Shown here: positions 7,169-14,587 of the stretch, piece by piece
Numbering within the stretch: position 1 is the first letter of the stretch
How the letters are laid out: each line of letters opens with the position of its first letter
Assembly: GCA_947304365.1 (NCBI GenBank)
Contig: CAMZAY010000006.1
Coordinates: forward strand, 1 to 14,744
Source of the DNA: an uncultured Clostridia bacterium
Lineage (GTDB): Bacteria > Bacillota > Clostridia > Christensenellales > CAG-138
Direction of reading: 5' to 3'
DNA: 14,744 nt
Made by a program: the position numbers and the translations under genes
The notes under the pieces: generated by a model
What the model saw: the letters and a program-made list of their open reading frames with translations, nothing else
Database searches by the model: none
What the model was told of the DNA's origin: nothing

Positions 7169-8656
7169 ATGAGCCTTTTTAGCAAGCAATTCATGCGCCC
7201 CGACGACGGGGAGGAGATCGAGATCGTAACCGCCGAGGCCGCGGAGGGACCCGCCGAGCCCGCGGATGAAACCGCCGAGGCCGCGGAGGAAGCCGCCGAG
7301 CTTGCGGATGAAGCCGCCGAGCCCGCGGAGAAAGCCGCCGATATGGACGCAGTGGATGAAGCGATCGACATCTCACCGGAGGTGGCGAAGACGGCGGTAT
7401 TTCCCGTGGTCGACAAGCCCCCGCAGATAAACATGAACACGCAGGAGATCGAGATAACGCGTGAGATCGTGCTGGACGACAGCATGATCAAGGACGCGAA
7501 AAAAGGCAAAAAGCGCAGGAAGATGGATCCCGCAAAGAAGGAAAAGCTCCTTAAAACTTGGAGCAAGATAAGCCCCGCCGCGGCGTTTATCTGCGCGCTC
7601 CTTATAACGTTTATCGTTGTAAGGGTCGGCGTAAAGGTCGTTTACAACAAGCTCGCGCAGCCCGTCGATCCCTCCGATCCCACGCCCGTAGTGGTGGAGA
7701 TCCCCAAGGGCAGCGGCGCTTCCGCGATAGCGAAGATACTCTATGAAGCCGGCGGCGAGGGTAATCCCGGGCTCATAAAGAACAAGGCGGTGTTCAAGGT
7801 CTACGTCGACTTCATGAACAAATCGTCCGGACTCAAGGCGGGGACGTACATACTTTCCCGCAACATGAGCATCAGCGATATTGTAAACATCATCTGTACG
7901 GGCAATCCGCCGAGGGCTTCCGTCAAGTTCACCATTTCGGAGGGCATGACGGTGGAGTCGATCGCCAATAAGCTCGTTGAAAAGGGCATACTCAAATCCG
8001 GCGACAGGTTCCTGGAGCTGTGCAAAACGGGCGAAGCCTTCACAAACAGCCATTGGTTCGTGAAGCAGCTCGTCGACGAGGGCAGACCCGACCGCGTCTA
8101 TATGCTGGAGGGCTATCTCTTCCCCGATACCTACGAGGTGTTTGAGGACGCCACGGAGGAGGAGGTCATTACAAAGATGCTCGACCGCTTCAACGAGATC
8201 TACTCGAGGAAGTACATCGAGCGCGCGGAAGAGCTCGACCTTACCATGGACCAGGTGGTCATACTCGCATCCATTATAGAAAAGGAAGCGAAGCCCTTCG
8301 ACTTCAACAAGGTCTCCGCGGTCTTCTATTCGAGGACGGCGCTCGATATGCCCCTCTACTCAGACGCGACCCTCGGCTACATCTTAAAGACCAACGCGAT
8401 GGAGTTCTCTCCGGCGGAGCTCGATACCGATTCCCCCTATAACACCTATAAGTACAAGGGACTGCCCGCCGGACCCATTTCGAATCCCGGCGTCGCCGCG
8501 ATAGAGGCCGCCCTCTATCCCAACGAGCAGTACATCGAGGAAGGCTACCTCTTCTTCTGCCTTATGGATCCCAACACCGGCGCGCTCGTATTCGCCAAGA
8601 CCGCGGAGGAGCATGCCGCCAACGTTGAAAAGTACAGGCCGCTCTGGGGCAACTGA
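7169..8656 (+). CDS. mltG: Endolytic murein transglycosylase MltG
   Basis: A 495-residue MltG/YceG protein. Residues 1-133 are a long acidic then basic cytoplasmic segment that includes a heptad tandem repeat (21-55) and a KKGKKRRK basic patch before the membrane. One transmembrane helix runs from about 135 to 158. The extracellular part starts with a LysM-like region (about 175-245), and the catalytic domain contains YMLEGYLFPDTYEV (311-324) and ILASIIEKEA (365-374). Glu371 in that motif corresponds to the catalytic glutamate of E. coli MltG. The enzyme cleaves nascent glycan strands at the outer membrane face, probably setting glycan length with the elongation or division synthases. The N-terminal extension makes it clearly longer than B. 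subtilis YrrL (about 360 residues). GAAAGGA precedes the ATG. It sits between the YlbF-family gene and a TrhP-like gene; mltG followed by yrrM-yrrN-yrrO is the B. subtilis order. Confidence 0.93.
   Translation: MSLFSKQFMRPDDGEEIEIVTAEAAEGPAEPADETAEAAEEAAELADEAAEPAEKAADMDAVDEAIDISPEVAKTAVFPVVDKPPQINMNTQEIEITREIVLDDSMIKDAKKGKKRRKMDPAKKEKLLKTWSKISPAAAFICALLITFIVVRVGVKVVYNKLAQPVDPSDPTPVVVEIPKGSGASAIAKILYEAGGEGNPGLIKNKAVFKVYVDFMNKSSGLKAGTYILSRNMSISDIVNIICTGNPPRASVKFTISEGMTVESIANKLVEKGILKSGDRFLELCKTGEAFTNSHWFVKQLVDEGRPDRVYMLEGYLFPDTYEVFEDATEEEVITKMLDRFNEIYSRKYIERAEELDLTMDQVVILASIIEKEAKPFDFNKVSAVFYSRTALDMPLYSDATLGYILKTNAMEFSPAELDTDSPYNTYKYKGLPAGPISNPGVAAIEAALYPNEQYIEEGYLFFCLMDPNTGALVFAKTAEEHAANVEKYRPLWGN
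7229..7333 (+). repeat. Five-copy 21-base tandem repeat inside mltG
   Basis: Five in-frame 21-base units encode heptads TAEAAEG, PAEPADE, TAEAAEE, AAELADE and AAEPAEK (MltG residues 21-55). A decayed sixth unit follows (AADMDAV). Each unit keeps GCCGAG at codons 2-3 and GCG at codon 5. Alternating GAG/GAT at codon 6 suggests an older double unit of 42 bases. The encoded peptide is strongly acidic and should form a helix or extended acidic tail in the cytoplasm. Confidence 0.85.
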
Positions 8657-8675
8657 GGCCGAAAGGACGCTTAAG

Positions 8676-10010
8676 ATGACCAAGCTTGAGCTGCTCGCTC
8701 CCGCAGGGAACGAGGAAAGGTTCAAAACCGCGATAAGATACGGCGCGGACGCCGTCTATTTGGGTCTGCCCGCGTTTTCGCTGCGGAACCTTGCGGATAA
8801 TTTCAGCCTCGAAACCCTGCCGGAAAAGATCGGATACGCGCATGACCGCGGCGTAAAGGTGTTCGTCACGGTCAATTCCTTTGTGCGGGAGGCGGAGCTT
8901 GAGCCCCTTCGCGAAACGCTGCGCCTTCTCCCCGGCACCGGGGCGGACGCGCTCATAGTCAACGACCCCGCCGTGATATCGATCTGCCGGAGGGAGATCC
9001 CCCAAATGCCGCTCCACCTTTCCACACAGGCGAACACCCTTAATTCGGAAACGGCAAAATTCTGGTTCGATCAGGGCGTAAAAAGGATAGTCCTCGCAAG
9101 GGAGCTCACGCTTGAAGAGGTCAAGCGCATCCGTGCCAATACTCCCGAAGAGCTCGAGCTCGAGGTATTCGTCCACGGCGCAATGTGCGTCAGCTACTCG
9201 GGCAGATGCCTCCTGTCGAATTACATCGACGGGCGCGACTCCAACCGCGGCGAGTGCGTGCAGCCCTGCCGCTGGAAGTACGAATTCCGCGAAGCCGGAA
9301 AGAACGGCGAATGGTTCGGGCTCGAGGAGGACGCCTCGGGGAGCTATATCCTGAATTCCCGCGATATGTGCCTCGCCCCGTATCTTAAGGAGATCGCGGA
9401 CGCGGGCGTTTCCTGCATAAAGATAGAGGGCAGGATGAAGTCCATACTCTACGTCGCGACCGCCGTGAACGCCTACCGAATGGCGCTCTCCGGCGCGCCG
9501 ACCGAGACCGTTATGAAGGAGCTTTTAAGGCTCTCCCACCGCCCGTACACAACGGGCTTCGCCTTCCGCGAGAGCGAAAAATGCAGGGAAAGCAAGTCCG
9601 GAGAGACCAAAAGCCTTCCCCTTGGGGGAAAGGTGTCCGCGGAGCTGACGAATGAGGGGTATGATTTTTGCGGAATTTCCAAGGGAAATTTCAACGCCGT
9701 TTACGGGCAGAACCCCGGGGAGCTCATGGAGTACGAGACCGGCGGCTACACGCAGGAGGCGAAGATCGCCGCGGTAGTGCTCGAATACGACGGGGAAAAG
9801 CGTGAAGCCCTCATAGAGCAGCGCAATAACTTCAGGCTCGGCGAAAGCCTCAATATCCTCGCCCCGTCCGACGTAACGCGCTCGTTTACCGTCTCCGCCA
9901 TCCGCACGGAGGAGGGGGAGAGCCGCGATTCCGCTCCCCATCCCAAGGAAAGGCTTTGGATCGCCTGCCCGGAACCGGTCGCCCCGGGTGATATACTCAG
10001 GCAGCTTTAG
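8676..10010 (+). CDS. trhP: U32-family tRNA hydroxylation protein, TrhP-like
   Basis: With the ATG at 8676, preceded by GAAAGGA, this is a 444-residue 'peptidase U32' protein. The N-terminus LELLAPAGNEERFKTAIRYGADAVYLG is the family's TIM-barrel opening. The U32 signature spans about 163-199: VFVHGAMCVSYSGRCLLS followed by NRGECVQPCRW. Conserved cysteines are Cys171, Cys178, Cys194 and Cys232 (in SRDMCLAP), with Cys198 also present. Such cysteines are thought to bind an iron-sulfur cluster. Family members of this kind (E. coli TrhP/YegQ, B. subtilis TrhP1/TrhP2) make 5-hydroxyuridine at tRNA position 34 from prephenate-dependent chemistry; others such as RlhA act on 23S rRNA, so the exact target is inferred. 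Length matches YrrO/YegQ (about 420-450). An in-frame ATG at 8613 lies within mltG and lacks this ribosome site. The methyltransferase trmR, often adjacent, is absent. Confidence 0.85.
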   Translation: MTKLELLAPAGNEERFKTAIRYGADAVYLGLPAFSLRNLADNFSLETLPEKIGYAHDRGVKVFVTVNSFVREAELEPLRETLRLLPGTGADALIVNDPAVISICRREIPQMPLHLSTQANTLNSETAKFWFDQGVKRIVLARELTLEEVKRIRANTPEELELEVFVHGAMCVSYSGRCLLSNYIDGRDSNRGECVQPCRWKYEFREAGKNGEWFGLEEDASGSYILNSRDMCLAPYLKEIADAGVSCIKIEGRMKSILYVATAVNAYRMALSGAPTETVMKELLRLSHRPYTTGFAFRESEKCRESKSGETKSLPLGGKVSAELTNEGYDFCGISKGNFNAVYGQNPGELMEYETGGYTQEAKIAAVVLEYDGEKREALIEQRNNFRLGESLNILAPSDVTRSFTVSAIRTEEGESRDSAPHPKERLWIACPEPVAPGDILRQL

Positions 10011-10084
10011 CCGACTGATGATGGGCGACGTCAAAACAGTTGATCCTTCTCATTAGCTGAAAGGTCAATCATCCCCCAATATGC

Positions 10085-10090
10085 TATAAT
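10085..10090 (+). promoter_or_regulatory. Extended -10 promoter for pgk-tpi
   Basis: A perfect TATAAT preceded by TGC gives the extended -10 form TGnTATAAT. The matching -35 position at 17-base spacing (10062-10067) reads AGGTCA, a poor match to TTGACA, so the promoter would lean on the extended -10. Transcription should begin near 10097, giving a leader of about 55 bases before the ATG at 10152. The leader ends in a GGAGG ribosome site at 10138-10142. Confidence 0.72.
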
Positions 10091-10151
10091 CCAGCTTTAA
10101 AGGGTCCAAACCCATATAAATATGAATCTAATTCAACGGAGGAAATAAATC

Positions 10152-12086
10152 ATGAACAAAATGACGGTCAAGGATCTTAACGTAACCGGCAAGCGCGTAC
10201 TCGTGCGCGTCGACTTCAACGTGCCCCTTAACAAGGAGCTCAGGATCGACGACGAGAGCCGTATTTTAGGCGCTCTCCCCACGATCAAATACCTTGTAGA
10301 GCGCGGCGCAAAGGTCATCCTCTGCTCGCATCTCGGACGTCCCAAGGGCAAGTTCGTTCCCGAAATGAGCCTTAAGCCCGTGGCGAACAGGCTCCGGGAG
10401 CTCCTGCCCGACGTTAACGTGGTATTCGCGAACGACGTTATCGGCGAAGACGCGAAGGCGAAGGTCGAGGCGCTCAAGGAGGGCGAGATAGTGCTTCTTG
10501 AGAATCTGCGCTTCCATGCCGAGGAGGAGAAGAACGATCCCGAATTCGCAAAGAAGCTCGCTTCCTATGCCGATATCTACGTTTCCGACGCGTTCGGCAC
10601 CGTGCACCGCGCCCATGCTTCCACCGCGGGCGTAGCCGATTATCTGCCCGCCGTATGCGGCTTCCTCATCGAGAAGGAGCTCGGCTTCATGGGCAAGGCG
10701 CTCGAGGATCCGGACCGTCCCTTCGTCGCAATACTCGGCGGCAAAAAGGTCGCCGACAAGATCGGCGTCATCACCAACCTGCTGGGTAAATGCGATACGC
10801 TGCTCATCGGCGGCGCAATGAGCTATACCTTCTACCGCGCGATGGGGCTTAACGTAGGCAACTCCCTCGTTGACGAAGCCTCCATCGAGCTTGCCAAGTC
10901 CCTTATGGACGCCGCCAAGGAGAAGGGCGTGCGCCTGATGCTCCCGATCGACTGCGTCGTCGCTTCCGAATTCTCCGAAACCGCCGAGATCAGGACCGTG
11001 CCCTATGACGCCATGCCCGACGGGTTCGAGGGTCTCGATATCGGCGAAGCCACCGCGAAGCTCTACGGCGATATCATCAAGGAAGCCAAGACCGTCGTCT
11101 GGAACGGCCCGATGGGCGTTTTCGAGATGGCTCCCTTCGCGAAGGGCACCGAGGCGGTCGCTCTCGCCTGTGCGGAGTGCCCCGGCAAGACCATCATCGG
11201 CGGCGGCGATTCCGCTTCCGCGGTCAACAAGTTCGGTCTCGGCAGCAGGATGAGCCATATTTCCACCGGCGGCGGCGCCTCCCTCGAGTTCCTGGAGGGC
11301 AAGGTGCTTCCCGGCGTAGCGGCGCTGAATGACAAAACGGCGCGCCGCAAGCTCATCGCCGGCAACTGGAAGATGAACATGACCCCTTCCGAGGCGGTTT
11401 CCCTCGTCAAGGAGCTGCTTCCCCTCGTAAAGGAGGCCGAGGCGGAGGTCGTCGTTTGCCCGCCTTACGTCGATATCCCCTTCGTCGCGCCCCTCTTGAA
11501 GGGCTCCAACGTCCGCCTTGGCTCCCAGAGCATCCATTGGGCGGAAAAGGGCGCCTTCACCGGCGAGATCAGCGCGAAGATGCTTCTCGAGCTCGGCGTT
11601 GAGTACGCCATCATCGGTCACAGCGAGCGCCGTCAGCACTTCGGCGAAACGGATGAGAGCGTAAACGCCCGCATAAAGGCGGCTCTCGGCGCGAATATCA
11701 CCCCCATCGTCTGCGTCGGCGAAACGCTCGAGCAGCGCGAGGCGGGCGTTACGGACGAGTTCCTTGCAACCCAGGTCAAGGGCGCGTTCGCGGGGATCGA
11801 CGCGGATGACGCGGCGAAGGTCGTGATAGCTTACGAGCCCATCTGGGCGATCGGCACCGGCAAGACCGCCTCCGATGAGGAAGCCGACCGCACCATCGGC
11901 GCGATCCGCAAGGTCTGCGGCGAGCTTTACGGCTGCGCGTTCGCGAAGAACGTCCGCATCCTCTACGGCGGCTCCATGAACGCCAAGAACGCTCACGGCC
12001 TCAAATCCATGGAGAATATCGACGGCGGCCTCATCGGCGGCGCGAGCCTCAAGCCCGTTGATTTCAGCCACGTCGTACTGGACTGA
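10152..12086 (+). CDS. pgk/tpi: Bifunctional phosphoglycerate kinase-triosephosphate isomerase fusion
   Basis: A single 644-residue frame joins two complete glycolytic enzymes. Residues 1 to about 392 are phosphoglycerate kinase: substrate motifs RVDFNVPL (19-26), SHLGRPKG (59-66) and LLENLRFHAEEEKND (115-129), the nucleotide-site WNGPMGVFE (317-325), GGGDSA (350-355, counting the glycine run) and the C-terminal STGGGASLEFLEGKVLPGV (371-389). Residues from about 399 are triosephosphate isomerase: GNWKMN (404-409, Asn405 and Lys407), catalytic His490 in GHSERR, catalytic Glu562 in AYEPIWAIGTGKT, then YGGSMNAKN (605-613) and GGLIGGASL. All key residues of both enzymes are present. The linker is only about seven residues. 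Pgk-Tpi fusions are known from Thermotoga. The gene has its own promoter and GGAGG site; gap is not upstream. Confidence 0.97.
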   Translation: MNKMTVKDLNVTGKRVLVRVDFNVPLNKELRIDDESRILGALPTIKYLVERGAKVILCSHLGRPKGKFVPEMSLKPVANRLRELLPDVNVVFANDVIGEDAKAKVEALKEGEIVLLENLRFHAEEEKNDPEFAKKLASYADIYVSDAFGTVHRAHASTAGVADYLPAVCGFLIEKELGFMGKALEDPDRPFVAILGGKKVADKIGVITNLLGKCDTLLIGGAMSYTFYRAMGLNVGNSLVDEASIELAKSLMDAAKEKGVRLMLPIDCVVASEFSETAEIRTVPYDAMPDGFEGLDIGEATAKLYGDIIKEAKTVVWNGPMGVFEMAPFAKGTEAVALACAECPGKTIIGGGDSASAVNKFGLGSRMSHISTGGGASLEFLEGKVLPGVAALNDKTARRKLIAGNWKMNMTPSEAVSLVKELLPLVKEAEAEVVVCPPYVDIPFVAPLLKGSNVRLGSQSIHWAEKGAFTGEISAKMLLELGVEYAIIGHSERRQHFGETDESVNARIKAALGANITPIVCVGETLEQREAGVTDEFLATQVKGAFAGIDADDAAKVVIAYEPIWAIGTGKTASDEEADRTIGAIRKVCGELYGCAFAKNVRILYGGSMNAKNAHGLKSMENIDGGLIGGASLKPVDFSHVVLD

Positions 12087-12099
12087 GGAATAAAAAACA

Positions 12100-12133
12100 A
12101 GCTTCGGGCGTCCGGCTGCGGGCGTCCGAAGCT
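12100..12133 (+). other. Strong intercistronic hairpin without a T-tract
   Basis: Arms 12100-12113 and 12120-12133 can form a 14-bp stem with two G-U pairs and a 6-base loop. The plus strand has no T-run afterwards (GAAATGCGGC follows), so this is not a standard intrinsic terminator in the gene direction. It lies 13 bases after the pgk-tpi stop and ends 16 bases before the next ribosome site. It could stabilise the 3' end of the pgk-tpi message, mark a processing site or weaken downstream expression. Read on the minus strand, the same hairpin is followed by a T-rich run. Confidence 0.7.
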
Positions 12134-12149
12134 GAAATGCGGCTTGATC

Positions 12150-12154
12150 GGAGG
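12150..12154 (+). promoter_or_regulatory. Ribosome binding site fixing the GTG start of the lipoprotein
   Basis: GGAGG lies 9 bases before GTG at 12164. The nearby ATG at 12155 is followed at once by TGA in the same frame, so it cannot start the protein. GTG is the only start that keeps the full lipoprotein signal peptide. Confidence 0.75.
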
Positions 12155-12163
12155 ATGTGACTC

Positions 12164-12619
12164 GTGAAAAAATTCATGCCTTTACTTGTGAGCGTATCGC
12201 TCATCTGCGCCATGCTCATTACCCTTGCCGGATGCACCAAGAATAATTTGATGTCAGAAGATATCGAGCCGAAGATCGAGCAGATGCTCGATTACATTTC
12301 TGCGGGTGATGAGGAAGGGGCATACTCCATGATGTATCCCGGGGAAGTGCCCGAAGAGGCTTTTCTTGATAATTTCGAAATCATCAGGAATTCCTTCCCC
12401 GTTCCCGAGGAGCATACCTTGTCGAGGAATACCTTTCGCTCCGTAACAGGCCTTGGCACCGAGGTCGTAAAGGAGTTTATCGGTGAGTATTATATCGCAG
12501 CCGCCGATCAGCGATTAAGGCTGACTGTTGAATGGAAGGAAACAAAAACCGAAAAGGGTTTTGTTTCTTTCAACATAATTAAAGAAATGGATCTCGCCTT
12601 TACCGGCGAAGATCGATAA
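12164..12619 (+). CDS. Small lipoprotein of unknown function
   Basis: A 151-residue protein beginning at GTG. It has a clear lipoprotein signal: a KK basic start, a hydrophobic core, and the lipobox LAGC with Cys24 as the lipidation site. It should be anchored on the outer face of the cytoplasmic membrane. The mature part opens with a helix (SEDIEPKIEQMLDYISAGDEEGAYSMM), then a loop with PGEVPEEAFLDNF, and ends in alternating strands (LTVEWKETKTEKGFVSFNII). This order suggests an NTF2-like or cystatin-like small alpha+beta domain, as in several DUF lipoproteins, but I do not recognise a named family. It is inserted between pgk-tpi and gpmI, 16 bases before gpmI. Its base composition and codon choice look AT-richer than the neighbours, hinting at later acquisition. 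Confidence 0.82.
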   Translation: MKKFMPLLVSVSLICAMLITLAGCTKNNLMSEDIEPKIEQMLDYISAGDEEGAYSMMYPGEVPEEAFLDNFEIIRNSFPVPEEHTLSRNTFRSVTGLGTEVVKEFIGEYYIAAADQRLRLTVEWKETKTEKGFVSFNIIKEMDLAFTGEDR

Positions 12620-12635
12620 CATTAAAGGAAACACA

Positions 12636-14177
12636 ATGAAAAAACTAACTGCACTTATAATACTCGACGGCTTCGGCTACCGTGAAGAGGCGGAGGATAA
12701 CGCCGTCCGCATCGACGGTATAAAGAATATCCGCGCGCTCAAAAAGAAATATCCGCATACGCTCATCGGCGCATCGGGGCTCGACGTCGGTCTTCCCGAC
12801 GGGCAGATGGGCAATTCCGAGGTCGGTCATATGAACCTCGGCGCGGGCAGGGTAGTATTTCAGGATTACCCCCGCATAGACAAGGCCATAAAGGACGGCG
12901 ATTTCTTTGAAAATCCCGCCTTCAAAAAGGCTATGGAGAACTGCCTCGAGCATGATTCCGCCCTGCATCTTCTGGGGCTCTGCTCCGACGGCGGCATCCA
13001 TTCCCGCCTCGGGCATATGTACGCGCTTCTTGAAATGGCAAAGCGCATGGGGCTTAAAAAGGTCTATATCCACTGCTTCATGGACGGGCGCGACACGCCC
13101 CCCACGAGCGGGCTCGATTACATAAAGGAGGTCGCCGCCAAATGCCGCGAGATCGGCGTGGGCGAGATCGCCACGGTCCAGGGCCGCTTCTGGGGCATGG
13201 ACCGCGACAAGCGTTACGAGCGCGTAAAGCTCGGCTTCGACGCGATCGTCAACGGAGAGGGCGTTTACGAGCCCGATCCCGTTACCGCCATGGAGCATTC
13301 CTATGCCAACGGCAAGACGGATGAATTCGTCGTCCCCGCCGTCATCGTAAAGGACGGCGCGCCCGTCGCCGCGGTCAATGAGAACGACAGCGTCATTTTC
13401 TTCAATTTCCGCACCGACCGCCCGACCGAGATGACCGAGGCGTTCATTTTCGAGGACTATAATTACTTCGAGCGCAAACGCGGCTATATCAGGACGTACT
13501 ACGTCTGCATGACGCTCTACCGCGACGATTTCGCCGAAAAGGCGGATATCGCCTTCCGCCCGCTGCATTATGAGAACCTGCTCGGCGAATATGTCTCCCG
13601 CATGGGCAAAACGCAGCTCCGCCTGGCGGAGAGCGAGAAGAAGCGCCACGTCACGTTCTTCTTCAACGGCGGCACGGACGAGGTCTCGGAGGGCGAACAG
13701 CACGTGCTGATCCCCTCGCCCAAGGTAGAGACCTACGACCTCGCGCCCGAGATGCGCGCCTACGATATAACCGAGATCGCGCTGAAGGCGGTGCGTGAGC
13801 ACAGGTTCGATCTTCTCGTAATGAACTTCGCCAATCCCGATATGGTCGGGCATACGGCGGTAAAGCCCGCCGTCATCGCCGCGGTGCACGCCGTGGACGA
13901 GTGCGTCGGCAGGCTCGTTGCCGAGATCGTCAGGGAGGGCGGCTCCTGCATCGTCACCGCCGATCACGGCAACTGCGAGACGATGGTCGAGAACGGCAAG
14001 CCCATGACCGCGCATACCACCAACCCCGTCCCCGTGATCTACGTCGCTTCCGACGCGGATGAAGTCACCCTCAAAAAGGGCGGCAAGCTCGGCAATATCG
14101 CCCCCACGCTGCTCGAAATGATGGGCCTTCCCAAGCCGAAGGAGATGACGGAGGACAGCCTGATCGTCCGCAAGTGA
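12636..14177 (+). CDS. gpmI: 2,3-bisphosphoglycerate-independent phosphoglycerate mutase
   Basis: A 513-residue protein matching the usual iPGM length of about 510. It interconverts 3- and 2-phosphoglycerate using two manganese ions. The opening LIILDGFGYREE supplies metal ligand Asp11, and GQMGNSEVGHMNLGAGR holds the catalytic Ser61. Further active-site segments are GGIHSRLGH (His122), MDGRDTPP (149-156), GRFWGMDRDKRYERV (183-197), FNFRTDRPTEMTEAF, KKRHVTFFFNGG (335-346), NPDMVGHT (Asp402, His406), TADHGNCETM (Asp443, His444) and AHTTNPVP (His460). All expected metal ligands appear to be present. An AAAGGA site precedes the ATG. It follows the lipoprotein gene by 16 bases and is presumably driven from the pgk-tpi promoter. 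Eno, often next in clostridial operons, is not found; secG with its own promoter follows. Confidence 0.97.
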   Translation: MKKLTALIILDGFGYREEAEDNAVRIDGIKNIRALKKKYPHTLIGASGLDVGLPDGQMGNSEVGHMNLGAGRVVFQDYPRIDKAIKDGDFFENPAFKKAMENCLEHDSALHLLGLCSDGGIHSRLGHMYALLEMAKRMGLKKVYIHCFMDGRDTPPTSGLDYIKEVAAKCREIGVGEIATVQGRFWGMDRDKRYERVKLGFDAIVNGEGVYEPDPVTAMEHSYANGKTDEFVVPAVIVKDGAPVAAVNENDSVIFFNFRTDRPTEMTEAFIFEDYNYFERKRGYIRTYYVCMTLYRDDFAEKADIAFRPLHYENLLGEYVSRMGKTQLRLAESEKKRHVTFFFNGGTDEVSEGEQHVLIPSPKVETYDLAPEMRAYDITEIALKAVREHRFDLLVMNFANPDMVGHTAVKPAVIAAVHAVDECVGRLVAEIVREGGSCIVTADHGNCETMVENGKPMTAHTTNPVPVIYVASDADEVTLKKGGKLGNIAPTLLEMMGLPKPKEMTEDSLIVRK

Positions 14178-14217
14178 AAATATACCGTCCGAAGCGGCCA
14201 AAAAAAGCAAATAATGC

Positions 14218-14246
14218 TTGCAAAACGCGGCACGCGGTGGTATAAT
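14218..14246 (+). promoter_or_regulatory. SigA-type promoter for secG
   Basis: TTGCAA (14218-14223) and TATAAT (14241-14246) are separated by 17 bases, and TGG before the -10 gives an extended -10 element. Transcription should start near 14253, leaving a leader of roughly 30 bases with an AAAGGA ribosome site. The promoter makes secG independent of the gpmI transcript. Confidence 0.8.
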
Positions 14247-14281
14247 GTCCGTCGCAGTTGATATTTTGAAAGGAAATAACT

Positions 14282-14587
14282 ATGGATATCTTAGAAATCG
14301 TCGTCACTTTTCTGCTGCTCATCGCGGCTGTTCTTCTCGTGATCGTGGTCCTTCTTCAGGATTCCAAGAATTCGGGTCTCGGCAGCGCGTTCGGCTCCGA
14401 AAGCACCGCTCTCACCACCCGCGGTAAAAAGGCAAGCCGTGAAAAGCAGCTCCAGAAGCTGACTGTTATACTCGCCATCATCGTCGCGGTGCTTGCGATC
14501 ATCATGCTGCTCATCCCCGCGTTCACCAAGTGGTTCACCCCCAAGACCACCAACGCGATGTTTGACGCGCTTCGCTATTACTTATAA
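14282..14587 (+). CDS. secG: Preprotein translocase subunit SecG
   Basis: A 101-residue membrane protein with two hydrophobic helices, about residues 4-23 and 60-82. They are joined by a loop carrying the SecG signature VVLLQDSKNSGLGSAFG, followed by a basic RGKKASREKQLQK segment before the second helix. SecG is the non-essential third subunit of SecYEG and assists SecA-driven export. The C-terminal tail after the second helix (FTKWFTPKTTNAMFDALRYYL) is a little longer than in the shortest family members. It has its own promoter upstream and an intrinsic terminator 25 bases past its stop. The secG-smpB order is common in Bacillota, usually with rnr (RNase R) between; rnr is absent here. Confidence 0.94.
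   Translation: MDILEIVVTFLLLIAAVLLVIVVLLQDSKNSGLGSAFGSESTALTTRGKKASREKQLQKLTVILAIIVAVLAIIMLLIPAFTKWFTPKTTNAMFDALRYYL

Noticed and set aside
10011..10084. Searched for a terminator between trhP and the pgk-tpi promoter
   Set aside because: Only the imperfect inverted repeat at 10040-10068 was found; it is followed by TCATCCCCC and not by T residues.
10266..12071. A 601-codon open frame on the minus strand opposite pgk-tpi
   Set aside because: It lies wholly antisense to a certain gene, resembles no family, and is explained by GC-rich codon bias that removes stop codons from that frame. The similar frame at 12645-14210 opposite gpmI is rejected for the same reason.
14205..14219. Small hairpin AAGCA/TGCTT after gpmI
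   Set aside because: The stem is 5 bp of mostly weak pairs with no T-run on the plus strand, and it overlaps the secG -35 element. I see no convincing terminator for the gpmI transcript.
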